From Bedellia somnulentella (lineage: Eukaryota > Arthropoda > Insecta > Lepidoptera > Bedelliidae): DNA of 64,000 nucleotides. Below are positions 45,651 through 55,573 of the stretch, piece after piece (the first letter of the stretch is position 1; every line of letters begins with the position of its first letter). Both the position numbers and the translations under genes were made by a program. The notes under the pieces were generated by a model. The model worked only from the letters and a program-made list of their open reading frames with translations, had not been told where the DNA came from and did no database searches. The DNA is taken from assembly GCA_963576735.1 (NCBI GenBank), contig OY755175.1, positions 19,360,401 through 19,424,400 of the forward strand. Reading direction: 5' to 3'.

Positions 45651-45949
45651 TTATTTTTTACGTTTTCCTCTAATTCATGTCAAAATTCCACTATAAAGTA
45701 AAGATAAAATGTCTTATAAATCTAGTAGGAACCACAATCCATACAAAACATGAAAGTTAAAATGTCTAACTCTTTTATAATTCTCAAAAAATATTGCCTT
45801 CTGTCATTGTTACATCATGCTTCTATAAGATTCATGATAATTTGTATGTGATAGCTACTTACAAGGGACAAAGAAATAAGTTTTTTTATTTATAAAGGGT
45901 TCTCACATTCTCCTGATAAATTAGAAGCCCTATACAGTAGATAGATCCG

Positions 45950-46210
45950 TAGACTAACTAGGAAATCCAGACCTGTAGCGGCGAAGTCGCGGTCTTTATT
46001 GCTTCGCGGTAAAAAACCCACCCCGCCGCCGCCAGGGCGGGGCGGGCCGGTCAATTTCGCCGCGGACAATAGCACAAAGTGAATCCTATACTACAAAACA
46101 AACGCACACGGAGGGCAAAATCACCGCGCCGCCGCCGCAGACATCGACGGGCAGACGCGGTTTTTATTGCTCCGCGGTCAAAAAGCCCGCCCCGTCAGCA
46201 AAGCGCCTTA
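45950..46210. other. GC-rich block, unclassified
   Basis: Two related units, GGCGAAGTCGCGGTCTTTAT with TTGCTTCGCGGT, and GACGCGGTTTTTATTGCTCC. They look like a diverged direct repeat of about 180 bp. No ORF supported. Confidence 0.4.
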
Positions 46211-46769
46211 TAGTCCATTGATTTCTAAAATTGTTTTTTTGTTTAATTGCAAATGCTCCCAAGGTGGTCCAATTTCATTTTAATAGGCTTTGATTGGGTG
46301 GGAATATTAACGTGAACACGTTTCCGTTGTTAATTGAATTTTGTATAAAGAATTGGGTTTCCGTCAAAAAGCTAAATGCGCTCCTTTTTATGTTCAAAAA
46401 TATATTATTTTGTATACAATTGTGTTGCTATACAAAACATTCTTCCAGTCAATGAAGACTAATTGCGCAGGCATTATCTTAACGGACAAATCATATTTGA
46501 CACAGTTATTGTTCACTAAACAATAAAGCTTCTCCTCATATTTTATTTTATCTGTATTAAGGCGCCGTTGGTTCAGCGAAAAATATCATCTCAGGGGGTG
46601 CTGCCCCCGCGGGCGCGGGGAAGCGCTTGCGCGCCGATAGAGCGGCCGTCTCCCCGACGACGCAACGCAGTGCGCGCGTTTTAAAAACATACAGTAGGGT
46701 AAGCAATACAGTTTTAGCTCCTCACAAATATTTTCTATGGTATGGGTTCGGACATTTGTTTATGACTAT

Positions 46770-47215
46770 TTACATATTTTTTTTATTTTTATTTATTTAA
46801 TTGAAGAACATAAAACAGAATACAATCAATATTACACAAACATAATAATATGAACATAGAAAACAGGGCTAGATCATATTCCTAGGTATATGTCCCTAGC
46901 ATACACACAATATAATTATGATTATTTTGGAAAATTTTAAACAATTAATATTATCCTTAAGTGAAAAACAGAAAAAGTATTACAATAAATTTACTAGTTA
47001 ATATAGAATTAAACATTGCTGGGTATATCATTCTGAGACTTGATTCTGTTGTAAAGCCTGAAACCAGCACGGAAAATTGAAAACCGCGAATTAAAAATGT
47101 CAAAGTAAGACACCACTTTATCACTTTCTAATACACTACCATCTCTTAGCATATTATGTACGTCATGGTCAATGTCATTGTATAATCGACACATTCTTAT
47201 AATCATTCATCACAT
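46770..47215 (-). mobile_element. LINE 3'-end fragment
   Basis: Frame 47206-47009 (IFRAGFRLYNRIKSQNDIPSN) looks like the last residues of a CR1/Jockey-type RT, followed on the minus strand by an AT-rich 3' UTR. It lies inside the TTAA-flanked element 46557-49110. Confidence 0.4.
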
Positions 47216-47406
47216 TTTTTTCTAAAATATTTGCGAGTGGCTATAACAGTCAGGTTGACGAAAACTGTATCGCTTACCCAAGGTTATCAAATTCAAAAAT
47301 AGTTTCTACCATGGCCGTTTACAATATAAAATGTAAGGATAGGATAGATTTGTCTACCCCTGTCAGTTTATACAAAATTATTACAGTGTTAATTTCATAA
47401 TTTTTG

Positions 47407-47645
47407 CCGTGTCGTGTCGGCTTAGAATAACACTACCCCATTTCTACCCGTGATCGTAAGAGGCGACTTAGGGTTAAGGAGATTTTTAAGTGATTTTTGG
47501 GCGATGTGGTTGGAAAACCGTCAACGAAATCATTTATTATTACAATCTTTTCCCAAATCAACTTCCAAAAGTGGCTGAGGAATTTCTTATTCCAAAGCTC
47601 TGGCTATCCCGTTAAGGGATTTACAGCCGTGAGTGTATGTATGTA
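47407..47645 (+). mobile_element. SINE-A
   Basis: Complete, CCCGTGATCG subtype, inside the TTAA element. Confidence 0.75.
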
Positions 47646-47734
47646 ATTGTCAGTTTACACCTGTAACTAGGTATTTAATATTATTCATTGAAATTAGAAG
47701 TTACTTTAACCAAAAAAAATCAAAATCAAAATCA

Positions 47735-48475
47735 TTTATTAATTTTTTCACATGCATTATTACAAGTATACAGGGGTTCTCAAACTAGGCTAAGCCTGTA
47801 TCTTGAGAAACCAGTTAATTTTAATTAATTGAAATTATTATAACCTCTACAAACAATACAAAACAAATTATTATATTTAAAGTAAATTTCCTAAAATTAC
47901 AAACAGATACAATACAAAAAAAAAAAAAAAAATTAAAAAATAAAGAAATAATACAAGATTAAATAAAGGATATTTGCACATATGATACTTGCAAATAAGA
48001 GCAAAGTATCTGCCTTAAACTACACACCACTTTGATATTATGCACGTACATAATTATTATAATATTTAACATATATATCTATATATATACATACATACAT
48101 AGGACTAAATACAACGCATAGAGTTACATAAAAAATTACATAATAAGTAAGTATAATGTACATATTTTTATATGTTTTGTTAGTGTTTTATTGTAGTCAT
48201 ATAGATTTGAGCTCTGGTTTATTGTTATTTGATTATTTAGGTTGGAATATATTCTTCAGTCACCTCATAGTTTAGGGATTTGAGCCATTTGATTATGGTT
48301 TGCTTAGTTTTAGAAACAGAGTCTCCCTTTGCAATTTTACATTGTTTTACAACCTTATTGTATATGTAAGTGGATGAAAATATACTCAAACGTTTTGCAA
48401 AACTTGATTTTACTATTGGTAAGTAAAGCTGGTACACTCGAGAAGATCTGCTCAATTCTGTATCGATTTTGTTCT
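47735..48475 (-). mobile_element. CR1-like LINE 3'-end fragment
   Basis: Frame 48455-48237 ends KWLKSLNYEVTEEYI, resembling NWLMTMNYSKIENLI at the end of the intact ORF2. The 3' UTR (47735-47830) is like that at 23600-23980. A long A-run lies at 47918-47932. Also inside the TTAA-flanked element. Confidence 0.5.
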
Positions 48476-49110
48476 TTTTCCCACTCCTAATAAATTAAAC
48501 AATAATAATAACATAAAATATAAAAATGAGTGAAATCTATAAATTGAATGAATTCTTTTATGTTTGCTAATGCTAACCGTACGCACAGTCACTCTCACGC
48601 CTACATGGACGCGCATCGTATACAGATAGGTCACTCGCACACTAACGGCGCCGCACGCGCGTAAATTGTTAGATCTGTAACTCAAGGCGCGCGCGACACA
48701 GGTCCAACCCCTAAGGCAGCTCGCCGAGCTCTGATCGAGCGGCGGGCGGCGCTCGGGCACGAGTAGGACTGTGATTATCGATGTTTTTAAAATATTTGTT
48801 TTATTAAATTTATTAAAAAAGAAAAATAATCGCCAATTATTATTAGAAATACAAATGTTCAAATTATGATGTAAGTTATATGAAAGTAGGTAAAATAAAT
48901 AAAATGTAAAACCATTTTAAAGAGTGTAATTAGAGGTATGTTGGCGATTTTTTTCTATCGAGCGAAAATTTATTAATCATGTTTCGAATCGCCAATTTCA
49001 CTGCAGAAAAGCCTCAAGATTTCGATGTATTTTTTTCAAAACCATATTATTATAAACATACGCATAATAAAGTTTCAAAAACCCTGTTCGCTGGACTAAC
49101 GGCACCTTAA

Positions 49111-49248
49111 CGCCCGATTTCTGAATTGAGTATTCAAGCTAAGAACGACTTAAATACCGTTTTGTCTCATTCAGTTGTAAAGATTTTAATGCGACAGAAC
49201 GATACTTAAGCTGTTCTCAGCTGGAATACTGAATTCCGAAATCGGGCG
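49111..49248. mobile_element. Foldback MITE, copy 3
   Basis: Same family, inserted exactly at the TTAA border of the piggyBac-like element, with TAA on both sides. Confidence 0.75.
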
Positions 49249-49383
49249 TAAGTATAGTTAATTACATAAACTCACGCTATTAGTACCCCTTGGGATAGAC
49301 TAAAACAGTCGATCAACACTTCGTTTTATGATGGCAAATCTCTCGTACTCATCAATATTTTGAAATTACAACTCTATTAATTT

Positions 49384-49556
49384 CCGAATTGGTCGAAGAG
49401 GTACCAATACTTCAGAAAATCATGTGACTTATTTGTCACTTGGTCTTCAGAGTACTCACGTTTTCTCGGATAAAACATAAAAGTGACAGGGGTCAGACCT
49501 ATCGCCACTTTGTTAGAACGCACTGTCACTAGACTAAGCACAACTGACAGGCGCCC
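49384..49556 (-). mobile_element. SINE-B, centre only
   Basis: GAAGAGGTACCAATACTTCA to CTAAGCACAACTGA. Confidence 0.6.
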
Positions 49557-49562
49557 CGCGCC

Positions 49563-49745
49563 ATTGACACGGTAGTGGCTCAATTGGCAAAGCGTCGGGG
49601 CGCATACCCGAGGTCGCGGGTTCGATTGCCGCCTGTGTCGAAATTTTTCTTTCCTTTATTTATTCTTTATTTATTAGTAATAATCCCCACATGAGGTTTT
49701 CATGAACTAAAAGATTTAAATTATGTGATAGTTAGGCGTTTTTAA
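49563..49745 (+). mobile_element. SINE-C with tRNA-like head
   Basis: SINE-C is the name used here. The head folds as a cloverleaf: acceptor GACACGG/CTGTGTC, D arm GCTC/GAGC, anticodon stem TCGGG/CCCGA, T arm GCGGG/CCCGC. The tail is CTTTCCTTTATTTATT then GTAATAATCCCCACATGAGG. This copy has a 3-bp insert (TAG) after GACACGG. Confidence 0.8.
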
Positions 49746-49856
49746 CATTTGCATTATATCTGAAAGGATGGACAAATGGCCTTCCGAATTAGTTAATATT
49801 CGGAGGTAGGAAACGCAAAGAATACAGGATAGAAGAATTTCGCGCTGGCAGCCATT

Positions 49857-49965
49857 GACACGGTGGCTCAATTGGCAGAGCGTCGGGGCGTATACCCGAG
49901 GTCGCGGGTTCGATTCCCGCCTGTAGCGAAATTTTTCTTTCCTTTATTTATTTTTTATTTATTAG
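49857..49965 (+). mobile_element. SINE-C, truncated by SINE-A
   Basis: Head 49859-49927 keeps all stems except one acceptor pair. The anticodon loop reads GCGTATA. The tail is cut at TTTATTT where the SINE-A begins. Confidence 0.8.
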
Positions 49966-50196
49966 AATAACACTACCCCATTTCTACCCGTAAGTGATCG
50001 TTAGAGGCCACTAAGGGTATAGGGGCTTTTTAAGTGATTTTTGGGCGATGTGGTTGCAGACCCGTCACCACAAACGTTTATTATTATCATCTTTTCCCCA
50101 ATCAACTTCTAAAAGTTGCTGAGGAATTTATCATTCCAAAGCTCTGGCTACCCCGTTAAGGGATTTATAGCCTTGAGTATATGTGTGTATGTATAT
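49966..50196 (+). mobile_element. SINE-A fused to SINE-C
   Basis: Begins at AGAATAACACTACCCC directly after TTTATTT of a SINE-C. Confidence 0.75.
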
Positions 50197-50309
50197 TTTA
50201 ATTAATGAAAACGATTACTGATTGGTACAAATGTAAACTATTAGGTATGTACATGTACACTCACATATTATGTAAGTACACGTGAATGTATTTCATACAA
50301 ATATCATAC

Positions 50310-50485
50310 ATACGTATGTACTACTCACGGCTATAAATCCCTAAAGGCGTAGCCAGAGATTCCACAAAATATTGTAAAGTAAAGTTTTTGGTGACTCACT
50401 TAAAAAGACCCAATACCCTTAGTATTACGAACACCCACGGGCAGAAATGGTTTAGTACAATTCTAAGCCGGGCACCACAAAGCAA
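50310..50485 (-). mobile_element. SINE-A, internally deleted
   Basis: Tail and head kept, centre missing. Confidence 0.6.
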
Positions 50486-50674
50486 ACAAACTTCATACAA
50501 ATAAACTTCATTAATTTACAGCAGTTTCATAAACAAGGTTAGCCACCTTGAAAAAATGACTACGTGCAACAAAATATAAGTGCTTGTTTGTGCATGGGCT
50601 ATAAAAATATTATCTTTCGCTTATCTTTAACTGTTACTTATTTCGTGTTCCAAAGTGTAATAGACAAATTAGCG

Positions 50675-50874
50675 ATGCTGACGGTCGGCTGGTCGTTTTT
50701 GCAACATTTGTCGCTGATCCTTTGCTCGTATTAATTGCAGTGTGCTGATATATAGCCTAAAACCTTCCTAAATAAATGGACTATCAAACACAAAAAAAAA
50801 TCAATTTGGTTCAGCAGTTCCTGAGATCCTAGCGTTCAAACAAACAAACACTTCAGCTTTATAATATTAGTATG
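50675..50874 (-). mobile_element. Helitron 5'-end fragment
   Basis: On the minus strand it starts TCCATACTAATATTATAAAG followed by CTGAAGTGTTTGTTTG, the usual start of a common lepidopteran Helitron. The 3' end was not found. Confidence 0.5.
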
Positions 50875-50875
50875 G

Positions 50876-51315
50876 ATATATCAGTTGACAGCTAATAGAA
50901 ACGTAGGTAGAATGGTAGATACTCATCTCATCCCATAAGGGTGGCCGCACACTTAGGTCACGACAGTTTTTAGACAGAGGTGCAACTCATAGACTCAAGT
51001 CTGTTTTAACAGTAAATTGAAACTATTTTTCTACGGCACTTCGCACACCTAAAACAAAAATATGTTCTACACATTTCAATAAATAAAGTTAAGGTGACAA
51101 GGGACAATATATTTTTCCCAAAACTTATTATTATTGCGTCGCTTTTTACAATCTCTCAATTTTTTTATAAATATATTTCATGATTCGCAATCGCAACCAT
51201 TTGTGTATCTTTCTAGCCATAAAAAAAGTTATAGAAGACAAATTATAAATCATTAAATAAGTTAGATTTTACGACTTTTGTTCGGGATTAGGCTTAAATT
51301 TCATTTTCTCTATAA
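50876..51315. other. No gene seen
   Basis: AT-rich; one GC-richer patch GGGTGGCCGCACAC at 50940. Confidence 0.4.
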
Positions 51316-51319
51316 ATTC

Positions 51320-51575
51320 GCTGTGTAGTGTCGGCTTAGAATAACTCTACCCCATTTCTTCCGGTGGGTGTACGTAAGAGGCGACTGACGGAATTGGGGC
51401 TTTTAAGGGATTTTTGGGCGATGCGGTTGGAGACCCATCACCAACAACCTTTATTTTACCATCTTTTCCCCGCTCAACTTCCAAATGTGGCTGAGGAATT
51501 TCTTTTTCCTTAGCTCTGGCTACCCCTTCTAGGGATTTATAGCCGTGAATATATGCATGTATGTATGTATGTATA
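51320..51575 (+). mobile_element. SINE-A
   Basis: Complete and close to consensus. Confidence 0.85.
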
Positions 51576-51579
51576 AATT

Positions 51580-52085
51580 AAAACTTGGACTTGAAATTTT
51601 CCTCTCCACACTCTATTCGTAAATTGGTTTAAAATGCCGTGCAAGTGAGGGTATTCCCTTAAGTTTGATATCACTAGGGGTAAGTCACCCGGTTGTTGAG
51701 TCGTTAATGTTCGCCCCCGCATACATATAAAAATCCGACTAAAATTAGACTGGCTTGACGCTGGTATTTCTTGTAGGCAAGACTATTTTGTCTATGAGAC
51801 GTTTTGTTAGAGGTTTGCCCCTTTATACGTTTTGTAAACAGATAGTCTGTCTTGAAACTGGTGTAACTGTATTGTGCGATCGCCCTTAGTTTTACATAAG
51901 AAAACTAAGGGAGATAAAGGGCAGATTGATAAACGAGGTATCAACATATCATTGCACTTGCTTTTTAATGGGGCAAAATTTTATATCGACTATGAAGAAC
52001 ACATTTGGATCAAACGACGAGTGTGCTTATTAGGGGCAAAGAATGAAAGTATTGATCATATTTTTATTTTCATGACCATACAAAG
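51580..52085. other. No gene seen
   Basis: Short frames only, none with family features. Confidence 0.4.
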
Positions 52086-52142
52086 TGGTATTATATAGTA
52101 TCTGCCTACCCCATCGAGGCCTAATAGTGTGAATAATTGTAT
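52086..52142 (+). mobile_element. LINE-T tail fragment
   Basis: ATAGTATCTGCCTACCCCAT through TAGTGTGAATAATTG. Confidence 0.35.
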
Positions 52143-52163
52143 GAATACAGCATAGAATAGAAT

Positions 52164-53060
52164 AACTCTTTATTGCCTCTTTATCCAATCGGGCCGCGGT
52201 GTTCGCACGTTCCGCTAGTTCGTCGGCGGCTCTGCGTTGGTCACGTCTCGACATTCTTCTGATGTTTTTGCGAAGGACATTGTAGCGCTCCTGGAGACTA
52301 GTAGTTTGTGGCTCAGTGCTTGACAATAATTGCAGCTTGATCCCTTGCCTTTCTTCGATTTGCTGCCACAGCTCAGAGGACATCCAGTCTTCCCTCCTCG
52401 GGGAAATATATCCGAGTGTTTCTTCACCGGCTTTTGTGAAGGCAGTGCGAACGCCAAGTTTCCTCAATTTGCTCATCTTCTAATTCCTCTAAAAGTTCGA
52501 ACTGATTCCTGAGAGACAAACAGAATTCTTCCCGTCCTTCTGGTGTCCGTAGTTTCCGGACTTCAAAACTTCTAGAGATCTTCTCAAAGTTACGGCGGGG
52601 GGAGGAAAGCTTGAGCCTTACCTCAGCAACAACCAGGTGGTGATCGCTGTCTACGTCGGCACCACGTCGGTTACGAACATCCAACAGGGAGGATCTCCAT
52701 GTGCGGCTGATCGCAACATGATCAATCTGGTTGCGAGTTACACCATCAGGGGAAATCCATGTTGTTTTATGGCACTCTTTGTGTTTAAACAGTGTTCCTC
52801 CTATAACAAGGTTTCTTGCGGAACACAGGTCACCGAATAGTTCTCCGTTCTCGTTTATGTTTCCGATGGCGCCATGAGTACCCATATAGTGTTCTCTTCC
52901 TTCATTGTCATTGCCTAGCTTCGCGTTAAAGTCACCTATCAAGAAAACGATGTCCTGTTTTCGGATCTTCCTCAGTGTAGCCTCGAGCTGCTCATAAAAA
53001 GCTGCTTTCACATCATCAGTGGCTGAGTTTGTCGGAGCGTAACACATAATAAATATACAA
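52164..53060 (-). pseudogene. LINE endonuclease-domain fragment (RTE/BovB-like, CFDP2-like)
   Basis: Frame 53074-52424 reads YAPTN, FLIGDFNAKLGND, NQIDHVAI and SDHHLVV: the middle and end of an APE endonuclease with D/N and SDH motifs. The remainder continues in another frame at 52476-52160 (WQQIEERQ, RYNVLRKNIRRMSRRDQ), so there is a frameshift near 52450. The N-terminal endonuclease half and the RT are missing. The 5' side is cut by the LINE 3' end at 53060-53640. Confidence 0.75.
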
Positions 53061-53640
53061 AGTTTAAAAAGCAACAGTATTACAGCGCTTCAGTGAGATA
53101 GTGTTGTTTTACCAGATCTTTGAACACATTCAGTGATTTAGCCAATCGCACCTCCACAGGAAGTGCGTTCCACAATTGCACAGCGTGTACAGAAAAAGAA
53201 GAGCCATAAAAATCGGTTGTATGAGATGGAATAAATAATTGAAGATTATGGTCTGAACGTAAATTAAGGTTATGGGAAGAAGAGACGAATTGAAAACGTT
53301 CTTTTAGATAGTAGGGGGTAGCAAGATTGAACAAGATAGAGTAAAGGAGTGACAAAATACGCACATTGCAGCGGAGGCGAATATGAAGCCACTTAAGTTT
53401 AGTACGATAAACAGACACGTGATCATACTTACGCAATCCAAAAACAAATCTGATGCATAAGTTTTGGAGACGCTCTAGTTTATTAAGTTGTTCTTCCGTT
53501 AAATCAGGATAGCAGGTATCAGCGTAATCCGAAATTGGAAGGAGTAGAGATTGAGCTAACGCAGTTTTGGTAGCAGTAGATAGAAAATATGTAAATAGTA
53601 GGTAGGCTTTTTTTTCCGCTTCCGCTTTCATTAAGTAAAC
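53060..53640 (-). pseudogene. CR1/Jockey-like LINE RT C-terminal fragment
   Basis: Frame 53631-53080, 183 aa: SDYADTCYPDLTEEQLNKLE, RFVFGLRKYDHVSVYRTKL, LWNALPVEVRLAKSLN and FKDLVKQHYL. This is the standard end of such RTs. It is 5'-truncated. It lies between the endonuclease fragment and the intact CR1-like LINE, in the opposite direction to the latter. Confidence 0.75.
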
Positions 53641-53942
53641 ACTGTTTATCTTTCAATCCTTACAAATAATTCAGTAATATATTAAAGAACGTAATACACA
53701 GTGAAATAAAGTGCACACAAACCTGAATCAATCCTTAAGCCGGCGCATACGAATCGTCACCGAAGCAAAATCATTGATTTGGAGACAAGAATTGCGATTA
53801 AAGGTGGATAAATCAGCAGCCGTTACTTTGAAATTGTTGTTAATCTTCACCTACTCAGTAATAAACATCAACAATTGGTTGGTTATTAAGTAAATCGCGA
53901 TAACTGTAACCAATTACTGCTAAGAATCAGCTGTTTGTGGAC

Positions 53943-53954
53943 TGCGCATGCGCA
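53943..53954. promoter_or_regulatory. NRF1/ewg-type palindrome in the LINE 5' UTR
   Basis: TGCGCATGCGCA is a perfect match to the consensus of NRF1 and its insect homologue Ewg. It lies about 165 bp before the ORF1 start, where LINE internal promoters are found. Function is inferred. Confidence 0.4.
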
Positions 53955-54119
53955 ATTGACAGACGTCAAATCACTGCTTCCGATCTTTACACTGCTGCCA
54001 ACCTAAGAAATTTGGGTGCGTTCAGGTTACTTGAAACGCAGTGTTGCCCACGTACAAAATAAAAGTTAGTACGATTCCAACTATACTAACTATATAATAC
54101 TAACTTCTGCTCACGTATC

Positions 54120-55232
54120 ATGAAGTGTGCGGCGTGTCCGGCTAACATTACTGGCACTAAATATGTACAATGCACTCTCACTGGATGCGGCCGACCGTTT
54201 CATTTCGAATGCGTAGGAGTAAGCCCCTCATTAACCAAATCGGAACAAAAATTATGGATATGCCCTGATTGTACTTGTTCTGCGAAGAAAGGTGGCGACA
54301 ACAGCTCTACACCTACACGACTTACAGCTGAAGTGACAAATGTTACCATTCGAAATCGCCTAAAAGCAAGATCAACAGATCAATCTTCGAATGACTTTGA
54401 AGATGTTAAGTTAGAATTAAGAAGCCTGTCTAAAGAATTTAGCTCTCTAAACGAGCGCGTCACTACCGCAATTAATTTCATGGCCGAACAACAGACATGC
54501 ATGAAAGCTGTACTTCTAAGATTAGAGCAAGCCGAAACCAAACTGAAGTCTGTTGAGGACGAAAAGAATAAACAGATAGCTGACTTGCAAGCCAACGTGT
54601 TTACTTTGACTCAAGAATTATATGAACAGCAGCAAACAAATTTAAAAAATGAAGTAGAAATTATTGGTATTCCAGAATTCCCAAATGAAAACCTCCATCA
54701 CACGACGCTGCTTATTGCAAAAAAGCTGGGAGTAGAAATAACAGAGCGTGACGTCGATACTATTTCCAGAGTTGGTCCCCGTCGTACCTCGAACACACGA
54801 CCTACTGCACAATCTCCGGCTCACGATGTCCAACGCCCAATCGTAGTTCGTTTGCTTAGAAAAGTACACCGTGACGAATTGGTGAAAGCAATTAAGCATC
54901 GACGAAACTTTTCAACCACAGATCTTGAGATCCCAGGTTCAAGTATCAAATTTTTTATTAATGAACGCCTCACATTTAACAAACGTCAATTATTTCGTGA
55001 AGCCAGAATCCATGCAAGATCCATTGGTTATCGATTTGTGTGGGTCAATAACGGTCGAATATTTGTGCGACAGGCTGAAGGTAAACCCTCAATTCAAATC
55101 AAGCTTAGGGATGATCTCTCCAATTTACCTAGTACGAACAAAGATGGAACTTCTACTGCACAAAAATCACCACTTGGTTCTTATTCTGAACAGACCATCT
55201 CTAGCAACCATTCGATTGAAGCAAAGCTATAA
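54120..55232 (+). CDS. LINE ORF1 protein with PHD-type zinc finger, 370 aa
   Basis: Cysteines 3, 6, 18, 23, His28, C31, C48 and C51 form a C4HC3 PHD finger at the extreme N-terminus. Residues about 95-170 are a likely coiled coil (repeated charged heptads with L, V and I). From about 180, NEVEIIGIPEFPNE and RPIVVRLLRKVHRDELVKA resemble the nucleic-acid-binding domain of many insect LINE ORF1 proteins, related to baculovirus FP-like domains. The role is RNA binding and RNP formation for retrotransposition. No frameshift or internal stop is present. Confidence 0.85.
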   Translation: MKCAACPANITGTKYVQCTLTGCGRPFHFECVGVSPSLTKSEQKLWICPDCTCSAKKGGDNSSTPTRLTAEVTNVTIRNRLKARSTDQSSNDFEDVKLELRSLSKEFSSLNERVTTAINFMAEQQTCMKAVLLRLEQAETKLKSVEDEKNKQIADLQANVFTLTQELYEQQQTNLKNEVEIIGIPEFPNENLHHTTLLIAKKLGVEITERDVDTISRVGPRRTSNTRPTAQSPAHDVQRPIVVRLLRKVHRDELVKAIKHRRNFSTTDLEIPGSSIKFFINERLTFNKRQLFREARIHARSIGYRFVWVNNGRIFVRQAEGKPSIQIKLRDDLSNLPSTNKDGTSTAQKSPLGSYSEQTISSNHSIEAKL

Positions 55233-55297
55233 CGCACAGGATTGATGATCTTGGTGTTAGTTTAAGTCGTTTAACTGGAGATTCCTTCCTTATATAT

Positions 55298-55573
55298 GTG
55301 GATAGCTACATTTATCTTTATATTCTGCATGCTGTTCTCGAATTGATGTCTTTAAGGTTAAATATTTGTTTTAAATTACTACCAATTTACACAAACTCTC
55401 ATATATCTACTACTCCAACTCAAATACACAAACCACACACACTCGTTCTCAACATTCGACTGCTACTGTCGATAGGTATTCTCGAGCTACAATTAATCTT
55501 ACAAATTATACTGGTAAATGTTCTCACATTCGTTCAAAACCATACCATAGTTTTGCTCTCCGATCCACCTTAA
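55298..55573 (+). CDS. Possible small ORF between LINE ORF1 and ORF2, 91 aa
   Basis: Hydrophobic, unrecognised reading frame whose stop overlaps the ORF2 start as TAATG. It is not in the frame of ORF1. It may be chance, or it may be a leader that lets ribosomes restart at ORF2. Confidence 0.2.
   Translation: MDSYIYLYILHAVLELMSLRLNICFKLLPIYTNSHISTTPTQIHKPHTLVLNIRLLLSIGILELQLILQIILVNVLTFVQNHTIVLLSDPP

Larger units (their letters stand above)
46557..49110. mobile_element. TTAA-flanked element with inverted ends (piggyBac-like)
   Basis: TTAA at both borders. Ends GGCGCCGTTGGTTCAGCGA and, inverted, GGTGCCGTTAGTCCAGCGA match at 16 of 19. GC-rich blocks lie near each end (46595-46680, 48600-48765). 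No transposase was seen; two LINE 3' fragments and one SINE-A (47407-47645) fill the middle. Confidence 0.5.
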
